A stretch of DNA of 64,000 nt from Rhea pennata (taxonomy: Eukaryota > Chordata > Aves > Rheiformes > Rheidae). A program made the translations under genes and the position numbers. The stretch spans positions 34,752,308-34,816,307 of the forward strand of contig NC_084666.1 in assembly GCF_028389875.1 (NCBI RefSeq), written 5' to 3'. Below are positions 61,081 to 64,000 of the stretch, one piece after another. Position 1 is the stretch's first letter; every line of letters begins with the position of its first letter. A model generated the notes under the pieces. The model saw nothing but the letters and a program-made list of their open reading frames with translations, did no database searches and was not told the origin of the DNA.

Positions 61081-64000
61081 CCACTGGGCTAGGGACGTTT
61101 AAAGGGCAAATTAAAGTTATCTGGTCGCTGCCGGGGAATGCTGTGCCAGAGCATGTGCCTGCTGTATTAATAGCACCCGGGAGGCACAGGAGGGGACTAA
61201 GGAAGCTGGCGGGAGTACCTCTGGCGGTCTTAACTGTTTGCATGCATGCCTGAGGCTGGCATTAGGGCATAAATGCTTATCCAAGGAGATTTAGGTGCAT
61301 GGAGCTATCAGTTTAGTGACTTGCATCAACTTAGAAAAAGCAAGAAGGCCATAAGCAGGTGAGGTGGACACAGGTGCCGTGCGCAGCGGGCAGGTGACTG
61401 GTGCGGATGTGCTGCCGTGCCCCGCCACGCTGGCTGCCGGGGACGTCTGGCTGGCCTGGGAGGTGCCGTAGCGATGTGCGTAGGTTCCTGAGCATCAGTA
61501 GCCAGGAACAGGCAGACCTCTGAGAGTCAAGGACAAAGAAAGCATCTTCATATTTGATAAACTGTGTGAACATGCACGTCTTGAGGTATTTAAGGACGCT
61601 AGCATGCTCCACAGGAGCCAGCTTCCCTGGGGAGGAACATACCAGGCTTTCCTGCCTCGTACCCTCATTTCAACTCTGCAAGGTCAGACCCTCTGCAAGA
61701 GTTGAAGTTGGTCACCTCCAAAAGGAGACGGAGAGAGGGAGGGAGAGACTCCAGGAAGCACGTGCTAGGGAAGCTCATGTTGCCTCGCTCACACCAGACG
61801 TGAAAGATCAGTAAAGACTAATGAAAGTCTGCTTTCATTCAGTGCCTGTGTCTACTGAAATGTTTGGGTCTCAAGAGTACCTGGTTTCCTCACCAGCTTC
61901 TGTTTCTCATATGTGCTTTCTAGCTGAGCCCCCCTATAAGAAAGCTAGCAGGATATGATTCAGTGTTACAAAGCTGTGTGACTTTATTACATTGAATAGT
62001 TCCCTGAAAGCCAATGAAACAAATAGACACTTACCCAGAAGTTTATTTAAAAGGCATTAAGGCATGCCACACAAGACCATGCTTTACTGGGGAGTGCTTG
62101 GTATAACAGTCTGCTTTGATTTGGTAATATAGTATCTATAATGGAAATAAGATTCATTTTAATGTAGGTGCCAAAAGATTGGCCATCCTATGAAGAGACA
62201 TTCTCTTCAGGACAGCAAATCTCTTCTCACTGACGTGTTAGCTTGAGTCAATGAGACTGTAAACTGATCCCCCGTCTCTGTTGCCCTCTGCTGCTCTTAG
62301 GTCTGTTGAGGTAGAAGTCTTTTCTCATGAACTGCAGCTCTGGGAAACTGGTAACAGCTTTAACACCAAAGAGCACTCTCACCATCCTGGTGGACTGAGT
62401 CTTTCTTCAGCTCCTAAAATGTGGGAGGAGAGACCTTCTGAGGATACCTTTCCCCAGAACTCAGAGGAGTACGAGAAAGGCTGTGAAGCTAATGAAAGAC
62501 CGAAAGCAAGTGCAAGCAGGAAGTGTAGGGGATTAGACTAAGATTAGACTGTGTGTTGAGGGGAGTGTTGCTTAATGTGTGTAGCTGCCTGGTACTCTTG
62601 ACCTTTCCTTTTTCGTCCTCATAATTCACTCACTGTGTCTGATGTTTTCCTTTTTCACAGAAAACTAAATATCCCTTTAACAGCTCAGAGCTTCAACTGC
62701 TGGCTTCATACAGAACCATGGGATGTCAGTGCTCACGGTTGCTATCCAGCTGTCAAGATTAGGTCTCCTCTGTGCATGTGTACTGAGCCAGCACCCTACC
62801 GGCTGGTGAGTGGTGAGTGAGGGGCGGGAGAACGGGCGGTAGGGCAAGGAGGAGAGCCAGAGGGGACACTGGGGCATGGGGCAGGGCTTGAGGTGAGGCT
62901 AAGGCCAGGGACCTGACCCAAAAGGGTCTTCAGCCTGCCTCTCCCCCACCCTCCCTGTTTTACTTCATTTAAATTGTCTTTTTAATGACATTTAAATAAA
63001 GTCTTTATCATAAGAGTTCAAGTTTGGTTTTGGAGTTACTGTTACACATCATCGTCCTACTTCACACAGGCTGTTTGGTTTAATAGGTATTTCTGTAGCG
63101 GTAATACTGTTTATCCATGATTGCCAACATTGAAAGAAAGCAATGTGTAGAAAGTCACACATTGTGTATACGTGTAGAATAGTCACTTTTTATGTGTCTA
63201 GTCATATGCTTCTGGCTTCCCTGAGCCCAGATGTCCATTGCCTGGGGATACTCAGCTTTGAAACAGTGTTAATGAAAGCAGGGCTGGGCCAAGACACATG
63301 CCTGCTACTCTGAGGGTTTTTTTTTCATCTTCTTCTTCCCCCCCCCCCCTTTTCTTTTCCTGATCCAAAAGCCTATTTTGCTCAAGGGTCAAATGCATCA
63401 TGGGGTTTGATCAACATGATCTGCTCTGCAAGACAATCAGACCTTTTGTGACTACTTATGTTAGCAATTCAAATATAACCTGTAAGGGACTTCAGGCCAT
63501 CCTCTCTGCCCCACACTTCTAAACTTTAAGTTAAAAGGACAAACATTTCCACTGACTGGAAATGTTATGGAAAAGGAACTTGGCTTTTCATGCAATTAGT
63601 TGGTGTTGGGTGTTCTTTATTCAGAACGGTTATTTTCTCCCCTTTTTCCATACAGAAGTGGTTAAAACAGTTTTGAAACACCTCACTTTCTAAATTATGG
63701 AAACCTAACTTTTAAGCCTCATCTTCCTTAGATGTTTGCAGTTTGGGAAGGGTTAGCAGGCTTTTAAGGCTGATTTTGTGGGTGCTCTGTACTGCTAACA
63801 TGGTATAAAACCACTGGGATTTGTTCCTAAAAGTTCTGAGCTAAAAATTATAACCTAGATCTGCATGTTCAAAAAAGATTAGTGACTGCATTGTGCTTTG
63901 ATATTTGAATAGTCAACTTGAAACACTGCAGGAGATCAGATTTTACAAAGTATTGTGTGCCCGTGTTTGTTTATATTACCAAGACACTAGGAACCATAGT
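61081..64000. other. Upstream flank of SLC25A4
   Basis: This is about 2.9 kb with no recognised protein-coding exon. On the plus strand, a good acceptor (TTTTCCTTTTTCACAG, ending 62660) and an AATAAA (62995-63000) with downstream GT-rich sequence could define the terminal exon of a divergent transcript (see findings). Also present are a C10-rich pyrimidine tract near 63340-63360 and a YY1-like motif next to the SLC25A4 promoter. In mammals the next gene on this side is some distance away. Confidence 0.5.

Overview
The window looks like vertebrate nuclear DNA, most likely from a bird. It contains three split genes with GT-AG introns and CpG-island promoters. The intergenic and intronic DNA is AT-rich and repeat-poor, with two CR1-type LINE 3' ends as the only recognisable young interspersed repeats. 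The gene order SNX25 - CFAP97 - SLC25A4 is the human 4q35 order, here in inverted orientation. A crocodilian or turtle source is not excluded by sequence alone.

Layout. (1) 1-15.5 kb, minus strand: the 5' end of SNX25, with CDS exon 1 in a CpG island (15022-15456), an 11.3 kb intron, exon 2 (3640-3724) and the start of intron 2. All later exons (PXA, RGS, PX, nexin-C) lie left of position 1. (2) 15.9-19.4 kb: gap between the head-to-head SNX25 and CFAP97 promoters. (3) 19.4-53.2 kb, plus strand: all of CFAP97, with a CpG-island first exon, coding exons at 29369-30230, 30319-30390, 41052-41320, 50480-50630 and 51275-51402, and a 3'UTR to the AATAAA at 53159. The join is 1482 nt, 493 codons plus stop. 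(4) 53.2-58.5 kb: gap between convergent 3' ends, nothing recognised. (5) 58.5-60.95 kb, minus strand: complete SLC25A4 (ADP/ATP carrier 1), four exons and 298 codons, with TATA and CCAAT boxes. (6) 61-64 kb: upstream flank of SLC25A4, with a possible plus-strand terminal exon and poly(A) signal.

The three genes share synteny but no obvious pathway: endosomal/ER sorting nexin, ciliary protein, mitochondrial nucleotide carrier. I see no bacterial-type system, CRISPR array, tRNA/rRNA gene or recognisable endogenous retrovirus.

The most interesting observations are: a 33-nt in-frame microexon candidate in CFAP97 behind a stop-free 63-nt intron; a start codon in CFAP97 exon 1 that is in frame with the normal start through the splice (71 extra residues); a perfect 56-bp palindrome next to an AT repeat in CFAP97 intron 1; an overlapping upstream ORF on SNX25; and a small CpG/CRE cluster deep in a CFAP97 intron. 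Exon joins were worked out by hand from splice sites, reading phase and remembered protein families. No database search was run.
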